From the NCBI RefSeq assembly GCF_016741815.1, contig NZ_JAERRJ010000003.1:62001-126000 (forward strand): 64,000 nt of DNA, in the 5' to 3' direction. Source of the stretch: Nocardia acididurans. Its GTDB lineage: Bacteria; Actinomycetota; Actinomycetes; Mycobacteriales; Mycobacteriaceae. Made by a program: the position numbers and the translations under genes. The number at the start of each line of letters is the position of its first letter. Position 1 is the stretch's first letter. Below are positions 25,233-33,627 of this stretch, piece after piece. Under the pieces are notes generated by a model that saw nothing but the letters and a program-made list of their open reading frames with translations, was not told where the DNA came from and searched no databases.

Positions 25233-25634
25233 TTAAACGGGCGCGGGGTAGCAGTCGTAGCTCTCCTGGCGGGTGATGCGGCCCGCGTCGTCGTAGGTGA
25301 GGAACATGGCGACATCGGCCCACAGCTCCGCGCCCGCGGCCTGCTCCCCCAGGGGTTCGGCCAGCACACCGGTCCACCGGAGTTGCAGGGCCACCAGGGA
25401 TTCCGCGGTGATCAGGGACCGGATGCGGTAGCGCTGCGTGGCGAACAGGTTCGCGCCGACGTGGGAGGCCGCGAGCATGTCGGCCAGTGGCCGGGTGCGC
25501 CCGGCGGGCACCACCCGGCTGGGGTGTTCGACCTGTACGGCGTCGGGGTGGAAGTAGGGGCGCAGCCGCTCCCCGGCGGCCCCGGATTCCAGGGCGGTGA
25601 GCAGGTCGCGGGTTCTGGCTTCGAGAGGGTTCAT
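25233..25634 (-). CDS. SnoaL-like / NTF2-fold protein
   Basis: 133 residues with a SnoaL-like cone fold pattern: helix DLLTALESG, then YFHPDAVQVEHPSR, ADMLAAS, and C-terminal strands ALQLRWTG and WADVAMFLTYDDAGRITRQESYDCY. Such proteins are ketosteroid-isomerase-like enzymes or binding proteins. The ATG at 25634 is chosen because the longer frame runs back through the operator and the MarR gene. Divergent from the MarR gene with only 36 bases between, so MarR is its likely repressor. Confidence 0.85.
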   Translation of the reverse strand: MNPLEARTRDLLTALESGAAGERLRPYFHPDAVQVEHPSRVVPAGRTRPLADMLAASHVGANLFATQRYRIRSLITAESLVALQLRWTGVLAEPLGEQAAGAELWADVAMFLTYDDAGRITRQESYDCYPAPV

Positions 25635-25639
25635 ATCCA

Positions 25640-25667
25640 CAACCATAGTTGTGCAACTATAGTTGTG
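25640..25667. promoter_or_regulatory. Tandem MarR operators (two 14-bp units, each with a palindrome)
   Basis: CAACCATAGTTGTG (25640-25653) and CAACTATAGTTGTG (25654-25667) are head-to-tail units differing at one base. The second contains the perfect palindrome CAACTATAGTTG and the first the same with one mismatch. They fill the 36-base gap between the divergent SnoaL-like and MarR genes, as expected for a MarR repressor controlling both. Confidence 0.75.
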
Positions 25668-25670
25668 TAC

Positions 25671-26159
25671 ATGGGTGAATTGACACTGCGCGATCTCGAT
25701 ATCCCGACCCTGGTCATGCTCACCGGCGAGGCGGTCCGCGCCCGGGTGACCGCACAGGTGCACGCGGCCGGCTTCGCCGATATCCGGCCCGCGCACGGGT
25801 TCGTCTTCCAGCAGCTGATCGATCGGCCCCCCACCGTGTCCGAACTGGCCCAGCGACTCGGCATCACCCAGCAGGGCGCGTCGAAACTCGTCGTCGAACT
25901 GGAAACGCTCGGCTACGTCGCACGGACGAGCGATCCGGGCGACAGCCGGGTCCGGCGCATCGCCCTCACCGAACGCGGCCACGCCTGCCTCGCCGCCGGA
26001 CGGGCCGCGCGCGCCGATCAGCAGGCGGCCCTGGCCGAGCGACTCGGCGACCGCGGCCTCCGCGCGCTCACCACCGGTCTCGCCGCGTTCGCCGAGGAAC
26101 TGGGCCTGACCGAACCCGTGCGCGGGCGGCGGGTGACACTTCCCGCACGGGAACAGTGA
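25671..26159 (+). CDS. MarR-family transcriptional regulator
   Basis: 162 residues with the MarR winged helix at about 35-100: PTVSELAQRLGITQQGASKLVVELE, then the wing TSDPGDSRVRRIALTERG. ATG at 25671 lies three bases after the tandem operator, so autoregulation is very likely. Divergent from the SnoaL-like gene. The ligand is unknown. Confidence 0.92.
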   Translation: MGELTLRDLDIPTLVMLTGEAVRARVTAQVHAAGFADIRPAHGFVFQQLIDRPPTVSELAQRLGITQQGASKLVVELETLGYVARTSDPGDSRVRRIALTERGHACLAAGRAARADQQAALAERLGDRGLRALTTGLAAFAEELGLTEPVRGRRVTLPAREQ

Positions 26160-26179
26160 TCACGAACAGAGAGGGCGCG

Positions 26180-26695
26180 ATGACACGCATGGGTCTGGGA
26201 CGCCGGGGCGCATGGGCAGCGTTGACCGCCGGGATCGCCGTGCTCGGTCTTCTCGAAGCCGCGGTGCTGCATTTTCTGGCAGGCGCATTCCTGCCCGACG
26301 GGGTGGCGGTCGCGGTGGATGTGGTCCCGGCGGTGCTGACGCTGCTGGTCGTCCTCGCGTTCGCCTCTCCGCTGCGGGGTTCGGTGCGCGTGGATGCCGA
26401 ATGTGTGCGGGTGCGTTTCGGATGGCTTGCCGCTGCGAACATCCCGCTGCCGAGTATCGCAGACATCCGCCCGCACGTGACCGATCCTCGCAATCCGGTC
26501 GAACTCGGCCTGGATTTCGACGAGGCGTCCGGACTGCTGTCCCTGATCCGCTCACCGTCGTCGCCACTCGTGCGCATCGGACTCGAATCCGCAGTTCCGG
26601 CCCGCACCATGGGCCTGCGATCGATCGCCGCACGGGCCGTGCTGGTGAGTGTCGGCGACGCCGATATGCTGTGCGACCGGATCAGGAACAGGTAG
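26180..26695 (+). CDS. Membrane protein with possible PH-like domain, function unknown
   Basis: 171 residues. Two membrane segments at the N-terminus (WAALTAGIAVLGLLEAAVLH and VAVDVVPAVLTLLVVLAFA) are followed by a soluble part with alternating strands (VRVDAECVRVRFGWL, ADIRPHV). It resembles bacterial PH-like proteins but I am not sure. The ATG at 26180 follows GAGAGGG; the GTG at 26156 overlaps the MarR stop and is less likely. The 20-base gap to marR suggests co-transcription. Confidence 0.75.
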   Translation: MTRMGLGRRGAWAALTAGIAVLGLLEAAVLHFLAGAFLPDGVAVAVDVVPAVLTLLVVLAFASPLRGSVRVDAECVRVRFGWLAAANIPLPSIADIRPHVTDPRNPVELGLDFDEASGLLSLIRSPSSPLVRIGLESAVPARTMGLRSIAARAVLVSVGDADMLCDRIRNR

Positions 26696-26844
26696 TCGAA
26701 GATCGGGACAATCCGGACGAAAATCCCGATCCCCGTGTCGTACCGGCATATTCACTGTCGAGTAGCCGATAGTTCGCTAAGGTCGCCACGACGCGGAGAA
26801 CGACTACCACCTTGAAATAGTCCGATCAAGGAGTGTGGGCCCCG

Positions 26845-27771
26845 ATGTTTCGAACGGCGCAGCCAATCAGGACAGTGTGCTCGGTCGCCACAGCGGCCGC
26901 CGCGGTGACGGCGAGCCTGCTGCTGCCCACCGGCACCCCCCAGGCCGACGCGGCACCCGCCTGCCCCGACCTCAATGTCGTGGCCGTGCCCGGCACCTGG
27001 GAAACCTCGCACGACGATCCAGGGCAGGGCATGCTGTCCCTGGTCACCCGGGGACTACCCGGCAGCGTGCGCACCGACTACGTCACCTATGCCGCCACCG
27101 CCCTGCCCTGGGAGGGCGAGGTCTACGGCATGTCCAAGCGGGAAGCGGTCAACACTGCGCGCGGCATGGTGGCCGAGATGGCGGGCCGTTGCCCCGCAAC
27201 ACGTTTCGCCCTGATCGGCTACAGCCAGGGCGCGGACGCCGCCGGTGATCTGGCGGCCGAGATCGGCACCGGGCTCGGTGTGGTGCCGCCCGACCGCATC
27301 GCCGCGGTCGGACTGCTCTCGGATCCGCGCCGCTCCCCCACCGACGCGCTGATCGGCCCGCCGGTGCCGGGCGCGGGCGCGGGCGGGGCGCGCATCGGCG
27401 GCTTCGGCTGGATCAGCGATCGGGTCCGGACCTTCTGCGCCGACGGCGACCTGTACTGCTCGGTGCCGCAGACCGACCTGGCCGGCCGGTTCGCCGGATT
27501 CCTCACCCAACTGTCGGCACCGGATCCGTTCCAGGTGGTCAACTACGCGGTGACGCTGCAGTCCATCCTGAGCGAGGCGCTGATCCCGGGCGTCGCGGCC
27601 ATTCTCGCCGCGCCGGCCGACAATCCGGCGGGCGAACAGTGGATGACGCAGGTGCAGGAATTCCTGATGTCCGGTGCGCACCAGTCCTATCCGCACTATG
27701 CGGTCGACGCCAACGGCACCGCCGCCACCACCTGGCTGCACAACTGGCTGGCCGATATCGCCGCGCAGTAG
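26845..27771 (+). CDS. Secreted cutinase-family serine esterase
   Basis: 308 residues. Signal peptide with cleavage near ADAAPACPD. The alpha/beta hydrolase core has the nucleophile elbow LIGYSQGADAA, the acid in FCADGDLYC (flanked by cysteines, as in cutinases) and the catalytic His probably in SGAHQSYPHY. The first cysteine pair PACPD and GRCPAT is also typical. Longer than minimal cutinases (about 220) by a C-terminal part. Likely hydrolyses lipid or polyester substrates outside the cell. ATG at 26845 is chosen because the GTG at 26833 overlaps the AAGGAG site. Confidence 0.9.
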   Translation: MFRTAQPIRTVCSVATAAAAVTASLLLPTGTPQADAAPACPDLNVVAVPGTWETSHDDPGQGMLSLVTRGLPGSVRTDYVTYAATALPWEGEVYGMSKREAVNTARGMVAEMAGRCPATRFALIGYSQGADAAGDLAAEIGTGLGVVPPDRIAAVGLLSDPRRSPTDALIGPPVPGAGAGGARIGGFGWISDRVRTFCADGDLYCSVPQTDLAGRFAGFLTQLSAPDPFQVVNYAVTLQSILSEALIPGVAAILAAPADNPAGEQWMTQVQEFLMSGAHQSYPHYAVDANGTAATTWLHNWLADIAAQ

Positions 27772-27772
27772 G

Positions 27773-28429
27773 TCAGGCGCGCAGATCCTCGATGCGCTGA
27801 CGCAGATGATCCAGCAGCTTGTCCGGGTCGTCGAAGTCGGCGGGATCGATGGGCGCGCCGAAATGGATGGTCACCGGCTGGCGGCGGTCGAACTTCGGAC
27901 CGTCGCCACGCAGGCGTTTCATGGGCAGCACCCGGTCGGTGCCGATGGTGCCCACCGGAATGATCGGAACACCGGTCGCCAGTGCCAGTTTCGCGACGCC
28001 CGGCTTGTACGGTTCGTACTCGCCGGGGGCGACCAGGCGGCCCTCCGGATATATGATCAGCACACCGTTGTGCCGCAGAATCTGCTCGGCCTGCGCCACC
28101 GCCGCCTGCCCGGACGCAGTGTCGCGCCGCAGCACCGGGATCTGGCCCAGCCGCCGCACCAGCCACCCCACCACCGGCCATGACCACAGCTCCGCCATGG
28201 CGATGGCGATGGCGCGCCGGCGCAGGGCGCCCCACAGGAAGACGGCGTCCAGCATCGAGATGTGATTGCTCGCCACGATCACCGGACCGGTCGCGGGCAC
28301 CAGTTCACGCCCGATCACGGTGACGCGCACGATATTCGACCATGCCAGCGTGCGCAGGACGCGGCGCACGAACTGGGTCGTCACCCACGCCCGCTTGCCC
28401 AGACCCTTGGGACGGCGCTGCTCGTTCAT
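27773..28429 (-). CDS. 1-acyl-glycerol-3-phosphate acyltransferase (PlsC family)
   Basis: 218 residues. The acyltransferase motif NHISMLDAVF (a variant of NHxxxxD, with N-H-I-S-M-L-D) is followed by the glycerophosphate-binding IIYPEGR motif and IIPVGTIG. Adds a fatty acyl chain to lysophosphatidic acid or a related acceptor at the membrane. The ATG at 28429 overlaps the kinase stop by four bases (ATGA), so it is coupled to the PASTA kinase gene. The longer open frame covering both genes is a shadow. Confidence 0.93.
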   Translation of the reverse strand: MNEQRRPKGLGKRAWVTTQFVRRVLRTLAWSNIVRVTVIGRELVPATGPVIVASNHISMLDAVFLWGALRRRAIAIAMAELWSWPVVGWLVRRLGQIPVLRRDTASGQAAVAQAEQILRHNGVLIIYPEGRLVAPGEYEPYKPGVAKLALATGVPIIPVGTIGTDRVLPMKRLRGDGPKFDRRQPVTIHFGAPIDPADFDDPDKLLDHLRQRIEDLRA

Positions 28430-30603
28430 GCCTTCAGCTTGCCGATCGTAATGGTGACCGTCGAATCGACGGTCGTGTCCGAGCCCGACGCCGGATCCTG
28501 CGCTGTGATCACACCGACCTGCGCGGAATCGGTGACGGTGGTCGTGGCGGTCTGCAGTGAGCCCGCCCAGCCCTGCTCCTTCAGCACGGCGGCGGCCTGC
28601 GCGGCGTCGAGTCCGACCAGGTTCGGCATCGTGATGGTCTTCTTCGCCGGGCCGCTCGACACGGTCACCGTGATCGTGGATCCGGATTTGGCACTGGTAC
28701 CCGCGCCGGGATCGAGGGACAGGACGGTGCCCGCGGTGCTGCTGTCCGTCTTCTCGACCTTGGTCACGGTGAATCCGGCGTTCTCCAGTTTCGTCTTCGC
28801 CTGCGTGTAGGCGGTGCCGACCACATCCGGCACGGTGGGATCGGTGATCACCACGTCGCTGGTCTTCACGGGCGTGGTCCCCTGCCCGGTGGTCCCCTGC
28901 TGTCCGGTGGTGACCTGCTGGTCGGAGGTGGTGACCACCGTCGTATCGACAGCGGAGGTCACCGAATCCGTCGTGGTCACCGCGGTGGTCGGCAGGGTGG
29001 TCGACACTCCGCCGCCCCCTTCGCCTCCCGCCCGCGACTGGGCGTACGCGATGCACACCAGCGCCAGCACACTCGCCAGCCCCGCGACCAGCCACACCGC
29101 GACCCGTCGTTCCCGCCCCGGCGGATCGCGATCCGCCCCCACTCCGCGCTCCCCGCGATCTCCGAAATCCGGTGGGATGAACCGCGGTTCGGACGGCATC
29201 ACCCTGGTCGGCGGCGGCGTGTTCGCCACCGTCCGCGCAGGTTGCGGATTCCCCACCGCCGGCCGCGGCCCGGTACTGTTCCGGCCCCGCTCGGGCGTGA
29301 CATTCCGCTGTCCCGGCCCGGCGAGCGGCCCACTGTCCCCGATCTGCCGGGTGGTCCCCGGAGGCGTCGAGAATCCCGCCCCCGCGCTCTGCGTCCGGAA
29401 CCGCGGCCCGGAGGCCCCGTGCCCCCGCAGTCCCGGGGCGGGAGCCGCCTGCGTCGGGATACGCGGCGACGAATTCCCCGGCGCGGGAGCACGCGAGGCG
29501 GCCGGACCCTGCGCGGTGCCGCCCGGCCCGGACGTCCCCTGGGTGGGGATGCGGGGCGACGAGGTGTGCTGCGCCTTGGCATCCGCTGTGTTCAGCGCCG
29601 ATTTCGGGATGCGGGGGAAGGATGTCGCCGTCGCGGGCGTCCTGGTGGGGGCCGTGCCGGGTGCGGTGGAGGCCGTGCCGGTTGCGGTGGGTGCCGTGCC
29701 GGGTGTGGTGGGACCCGCGCTCGGGACCGCCGGCGTGCCGGAACCGGGCGTGCGGGCGGGCGGCGGCCGGCGCAGGGATTGGGCTGCGGCGCGGGCGAAT
29801 TGGGCGCAGGTCTGGTAGCGGCCGGTGGGGTCCTTGGCCATGGCGCGGGCGATGACCTCGTCCAGAGCCCGTGGGAGGGTGTCGTTCTGGTCGGTGGGGC
29901 GGGGGACGGGTTTGTAGGCGTGGCCGTAGACGATCTGGCCGACGTCCTCGCCGCCGTAGGGCGCCCGGCCGGTGAGCATGTGATAGAAGGTGCAGCCCAG
30001 GGAGTAGATGTCGGCGCGGTGGTCGGCGTCGTCGGGCTGGGTGAGGCGTTCGGGGGCCACGTATTGGAAGCTGGCCACGACTTCGCCCTTGCGGGTCAGC
30101 TGGTGGCTCTCGTCGCGGGCCTTGGCGATGCCGAAGTCGGTGAGCAGCACGCGTTCTCCGCCGCGCTGGGTGAGCAGGATGTTCGCGGGCTTCACATCGC
30201 GGTGCAGGATGCCGGTCTCGTGGGCGTGGTCGAGTGCGGCGGCGGTTTCGGTGAGGATGCGCACCGCCCGCGCGGGGTGAATGGCCCCCTGCCGCAGCGC
30301 CGTGGCCACATCGGTGCCGTCCACGAAGGTCATGGAGATCCACAGCTGCCCGGCGTCCTCGCCGCGCGAGTACACCGTGACGATATTCGGATGCTCCAGC
30401 CGCGCAACCGAATCCGCCTCCCGCAGGAAGCGGACCCGGTGTTCGGGATCCGCGTCGTCGGTGGCGGTCAGCAGTTTGAGCGCGACGAACCGCGGCAGGT
30501 CGCGGTCCCGGGCCTGGTAGACGGCTCCCATGCCGCCGGCGCCGAGCCGCCGCAATATCTGGTACCCGGCGAAGTTCTCGCCCGGCCTCAACGTGGTACC
30601 CAA
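28426..30603 (-). CDS. Serine/threonine protein kinase with PASTA domains (PknB/PknL-like)
   Basis: 725 residues. Kinase domain 14-278: glycine loop LGAGGMGAVY, ATP Lys43 (VALKLL), catalytic HRDVKPANILL (134-144) and DFGIAK (156-161). A long Pro/Thr/Ser-rich juxtamembrane part follows (280-500) with four [SFG]PR[IF]xxQ/S-type motifs. One membrane segment is at 501-520. The outside part has two PASTA repeats (VPDVVGTAYTQAKTKLENAG and MPNLVGLDAAQAAAVLKEQG). PASTA kinases sense peptidoglycan fragments and steer cell-wall growth. Coupled to plsC by a four-base overlap. Confidence 0.95.
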   Translation of the reverse strand: MGTTLRPGENFAGYQILRRLGAGGMGAVYQARDRDLPRFVALKLLTATDDADPEHRVRFLREADSVARLEHPNIVTVYSRGEDAGQLWISMTFVDGTDVATALRQGAIHPARAVRILTETAAALDHAHETGILHRDVKPANILLTQRGGERVLLTDFGIAKARDESHQLTRKGEVVASFQYVAPERLTQPDDADHRADIYSLGCTFYHMLTGRAPYGGEDVGQIVYGHAYKPVPRPTDQNDTLPRALDEVIARAMAKDPTGRYQTCAQFARAAAQSLRRPPPARTPGSGTPAVPSAGPTTPGTAPTATGTASTAPGTAPTRTPATATSFPRIPKSALNTADAKAQHTSSPRIPTQGTSGPGGTAQGPAASRAPAPGNSSPRIPTQAAPAPGLRGHGASGPRFRTQSAGAGFSTPPGTTRQIGDSGPLAGPGQRNVTPERGRNSTGPRPAVGNPQPARTVANTPPPTRVMPSEPRFIPPDFGDRGERGVGADRDPPGRERRVAVWLVAGLASVLALVCIAYAQSRAGGEGGGGVSTTLPTTAVTTTDSVTSAVDTTVVTTSDQQVTTGQQGTTGQGTTPVKTSDVVITDPTVPDVVGTAYTQAKTKLENAGFTVTKVEKTDSSTAGTVLSLDPGAGTSAKSGSTITVTVSSGPAKKTITMPNLVGLDAAQAAAVLKEQGWAGSLQTATTTVTDSAQVGVITAQDPASGSDTTVDSTVTITIGKLKA

Positions 30604-30731
30604 CCGACTTCCCCCTCGGCGGCGTCATCCGTGGTCGCAGTATGCGGCCCGCACCCACCCGAGGGCCAGTGCATTCGCACCACAGAATCGCGGATCGGGC
30701 CGCCCAGCGTTAACCCGGCAACCCGAATCGC

Positions 30732-31190
30732 TCAGGCGGTGATCAATGCGTCGATCGGCAGCGTCGTCGCCCACGCGCGCGCCAGATCCTTGGCGCGCAC
30801 CTCGCTCGAATAGTCGTGCCGCCCGTGCTCGCCCACCTGGGTGGCGCCGCGCGCGGTCATCTTCTCGGCCGCGATCTCGCCGCCCCGGTTGTAGGTGTCG
30901 CCGTACACGCTGTCGCCCAGCCCGAACACGGCGAAGCGCAGTCCGGTGAGATCGGGCGCGGTGGTGTCGAGCAGCGTGAAGAAGGGCTCCGCGCCGGTGG
31001 GCAGTTCCCCGTCGCCGTAGGTGGAGCAGACGAGAATGTGGAAGTCGTTGCGATCGAGGTCGCCCGGGTCGTAATCGCACATATCGAAGACCGACACGTC
31101 ATGGGCCGACAGCTCGTCGGCGACGCACTCCGCGACCGCCTCGGAGGTGCCCATCTCGGACCCGAACAGGATGACGACGCGCACGCACAA
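30732..31190 (-). CDS. Short-chain flavodoxin-like protein (MioC type)
   Basis: 152 residues. The FMN phosphate loop GSEMGTSEAVAE and the flavin-stacking STYGDGELPTGAEPFF are typical of the MioC/CysJ-type flavodoxin fold, with FAVFGLGDSVYGDTYNRGG following. It carries electrons via FMN in the cytosol and could replace ferredoxin when iron is scarce. The first start is ATG at 31190. An IdeR-type iron box sits 12 bases upstream of the start, which supports that role. Confidence 0.9.
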   Translation of the reverse strand: MCVRVVILFGSEMGTSEAVAECVADELSAHDVSVFDMCDYDPGDLDRNDFHILVCSTYGDGELPTGAEPFFTLLDTTAPDLTGLRFAVFGLGDSVYGDTYNRGGEIAAEKMTARGATQVGEHGRHDYSSEVRAKDLARAWATTLPIDALITA

Positions 31191-31201
31191 CCCCTCTCGA
31201 C

Positions 31202-31220
31202 TGAAGTAAGCCTAGCCTAA
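31202..31220 (-). promoter_or_regulatory. IdeR/DtxR iron box upstream of the flavodoxin
   Basis: On the minus strand it reads TTAGGCTAGGCTTACTTCA, 15 of 19 matches to TWAGGTTAGSCTAACCTWA. TATAGT at 31229-31234 is a good -10, which puts the box over the expected transcription start, the classic place for an iron-dependent repressor. Confidence 0.72.
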
Positions 31221-31249
31221 CTAGCGAGACTATACCTCGCGCGGGCGAC

Positions 31250-32113
31250 CTACCCGGGGTGGCTCGCGATCCCCCGGGCGGGCCGCCGCCGCTCGATGGC
31301 GCGGACCAGTTCGTGAACCGCCTTGTCGGCGGCCAGGCGATGGTCGAGGACGACATTGATCGCGCCGCGCAGCAGGGCGTAGGGCTCCCAGCCGCGCGGG
31401 GCGATGGTGCGCGGAGCGCGCCGGGCGATGCCGTCGGCGATGGTGCGGGCGGCCTGGTCGGCGGTGATGCGCTGGTTGAGCGGCCAGGGCAGCAGGGCGT
31501 CGAGAGTGCGGCCCAGATCGTCGGTGTCGAGCATGTCGTGGGTCATGGGGGTGTCGACGAGGCCGAAGTAGGCGATGCCCGCGGTCGCTCCGGTGGGGGC
31601 CAGTTCCACGCGCAGGGCGCGGCCCAGCTGTTCGACGGCGGCCTTGCTCATCATGTAGGGCGAACCGCCCATGCCGGGGGCGAAAGCGGCGCACGAGGAG
31701 ACCACGACGACATGGCCTTTCGCGTCGACTATGTGGTCGAGGGCGGGGTGGACGGTGTTGAAGACGCCGGTGAGGTTGATGCGCAGGACGCGGTCGAAGT
31801 CGGCGGGGTCCATGGTGCGCAGCGTGGCGGGAACGGGGGTGACGCCCGCGTTCGCCACGACCACGTCGAGACGGCCGTGGCGGGACAGGATCTCGGCGAT
31901 CACGGCGCGCATCCGGGCGCGGTCGGCGACATCGGCGGCCACCGGGTGCGCGCGCGGGCCGAGGTCGAATGCCAGTGCGGAAGCGGCGGTTTCGTCGATG
32001 TCGGCGAGGACGACCACCGCGCCGCGCCGGTGCAGCAGCCGCGCCAGGGCACGGCCGATGCCCTGCCCCGCGCCGGTGATCAGGACGACCCGGTCCGCTA
32101 CGTCGTAGGTCAT
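31250..32113 (-). CDS. Short-chain dehydrogenase/reductase (SDR)
   Basis: 287 residues of classical SDR type. TGAGQGIG at the N-terminus, DVADRARMRAV, ANAG, and the catalytic Ser...Tyr-x-x-x-Lys in VVVSSCAAF and PYMMSKAAV. Acts on an alcohol or ketone with NAD(P). Its ATG overlaps the monooxygenase stop by one base (TGATG), so it is the last gene of the coupled operon 35537 to 31250. In that setting it may supply the ketone for the Baeyer-Villiger enzyme or process the alcohol afterwards. Confidence 0.92.
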   Translation of the reverse strand: MTYDVADRVVLITGAGQGIGRALARLLHRRGAVVVLADIDETAASALAFDLGPRAHPVAADVADRARMRAVIAEILSRHGRLDVVVANAGVTPVPATLRTMDPADFDRVLRINLTGVFNTVHPALDHIVDAKGHVVVVSSCAAFAPGMGGSPYMMSKAAVEQLGRALRVELAPTGATAGIAYFGLVDTPMTHDMLDTDDLGRTLDALLPWPLNQRITADQAARTIADGIARRAPRTIAPRGWEPYALLRGAINVVLDHRLAADKAVHELVRAIERRRPARGIASHPG

Positions 32114-33606
32114 CAGTGGCTCATCTCGTAGGAGGTGCTGTCGAAACGCTGGGTACGCCTGCGATATTCGAAACTCCAGCCGGGGTAGAGCCCGGCGTTG
32201 CCGCCCTCGGCGGTGGTGTAGTAGCTCTCGCAGCCGCCGGTGAGCCAGACCGTGGACGCGCTGCGGTGGCGCATTTCGTCGAGGAAGGCGTCCTGCACGT
32301 CGGCGCGCACCTCCACGCGGCGGGCGCGCCGGGCGCGGGCGGTGGCGAGAGCGTCTGCGATATAGGCGATCTGGGATTCGATCATGTAGATGGCGGATTG
32401 ATTGCCCGCCGCGCCGAAGGGGCCGAGAGTACAGAAGAAGTTGGGGAATCCGGCCAGGGCGGTGCCCAGGTAGGTCTGCGGCTGCTTGCGGTAGAGATCC
32501 GCGATGGACAGACCGTCGCGGCCGACGATGCGGTCGAAGGCGGTGGGGATCTGTTCGAAGCCGGTGCCGAAGATGATGGTGTCCACCGGGATTTCGACGC
32601 CCGCGCGGGTGACGATGGAGCGTGCGCGGATCTCGGCGATGCCGTCGGTGACGACCTCGACATTGTCCCGGTCCAGGGCGGGCAGGTAGGCGTCGGAGAA
32701 GATCGCGCGCTTACAGCCGATCATGTAGTCCGGCGTCACCCGCGCGCGCAGGCGCGGATCCCGGATCTGGCGGCGCAATTGGATTCGGCCGAGCAGCTCG
32801 TACGGGTGCCGGAAACGGTTGTCCACGAAGCCGACCAGGCCGAAACCTTCGATCAACCCGTACCAGCCGCCGCGGATCGCCCGCTGCGCCAACGGGATCC
32901 GCCGCAGCAGAGCGCGCTCGACGCCCAGGGTCGGACGGTCCAGGCGCGGCACGATCCAGGGTGCGGAGCGCTGGAACACGGTCAGCGCGGCCACCTTCGG
33001 CTGGATCTCGGGGATGAACTGCACGGCGGACGCGCCGGTGCCGATCACCGCCACCCGCTCCCCCGTCAGATCGTGGTCGTGCTCCCAGTGCAGGGAGTGG
33101 AAGGCCGTGCCCTCGAAGGCGTCGAGACCCTCCGTCGCGGGGTATTTGGCCTCCGCGAAAATCCCTGCCGCCGACAGGAAGTAGTCGGCGGTGAGCGCCC
33201 CGCGGGGGGTCTCGATCCGCCACAGCGAGTGCTCGTCGTCCCAGCGGGCCGCCAGCAGTTCGGTGTTCAGCCGGATATCGGGTTCGATGTCGTATCGCCG
33301 TGCGACGGAACGGATGTACTCGAGGATCTCCGGCTGCCGCCCGTAGGTGCGCGACCAGTCCGGATTGGGCGCGAAGGAATAGCTGTACAGCTGCGACGGC
33401 ACATCGCAGGCGCAGCCGGGATAGGTGTTGGCCTGCCAGGTGCCGCCCAGATCGGCGGCGCGTTCGAGCAGCAGCAGATCGGTGAATCCGGCCTCGCGCA
33501 GGGCGATCGCCAGCCCGATGCCGCTGAAGCCCGCGCCGAGGATGACGACGGTGCGGTGTTCGGTGGCCGCGGCGGTGTCACCGGTCGGCAGGGAGCGCAG
33601 GGTCAT
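32113..33606 (-). CDS. FAD-dependent Baeyer-Villiger-type monooxygenase
   Basis: 497 residues. FAD motif GAGFSGIGLAIALREAG, then GGTWQANTYPGCACDVPSQL, the Baeyer-Villiger fingerprint FEGTAFHSLHW (FxGxxxHxxxW) and the NADPH motif GTGASAVQFIPE. It inserts one oxygen atom next to a carbonyl, giving esters or lactones. The true substrate is unknown. ATG at 33606. Lies 21 bases after the ferredoxin reductase gene and is coupled to the SDR. Confidence 0.93.
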   Translation of the reverse strand: MTLRSLPTGDTAAATEHRTVVILGAGFSGIGLAIALREAGFTDLLLLERAADLGGTWQANTYPGCACDVPSQLYSYSFAPNPDWSRTYGRQPEILEYIRSVARRYDIEPDIRLNTELLAARWDDEHSLWRIETPRGALTADYFLSAAGIFAEAKYPATEGLDAFEGTAFHSLHWEHDHDLTGERVAVIGTGASAVQFIPEIQPKVAALTVFQRSAPWIVPRLDRPTLGVERALLRRIPLAQRAIRGGWYGLIEGFGLVGFVDNRFRHPYELLGRIQLRRQIRDPRLRARVTPDYMIGCKRAIFSDAYLPALDRDNVEVVTDGIAEIRARSIVTRAGVEIPVDTIIFGTGFEQIPTAFDRIVGRDGLSIADLYRKQPQTYLGTALAGFPNFFCTLGPFGAAGNQSAIYMIESQIAYIADALATARARRARRVEVRADVQDAFLDEMRHRSASTVWLTGGCESYYTTAEGGNAGLYPGWSFEYRRRTQRFDSTSYEMSH

Positions 33607-33627
33607 GTGCCCGTTCGCCTTTCACTG

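Noticed and set aside
27773..30658. Apparent 961-residue fusion ending in PlsC
   Set aside because: The upstream part is the kinase gene in a wrong frame; PlsC has its own start at 28429 overlapping the kinase stop.
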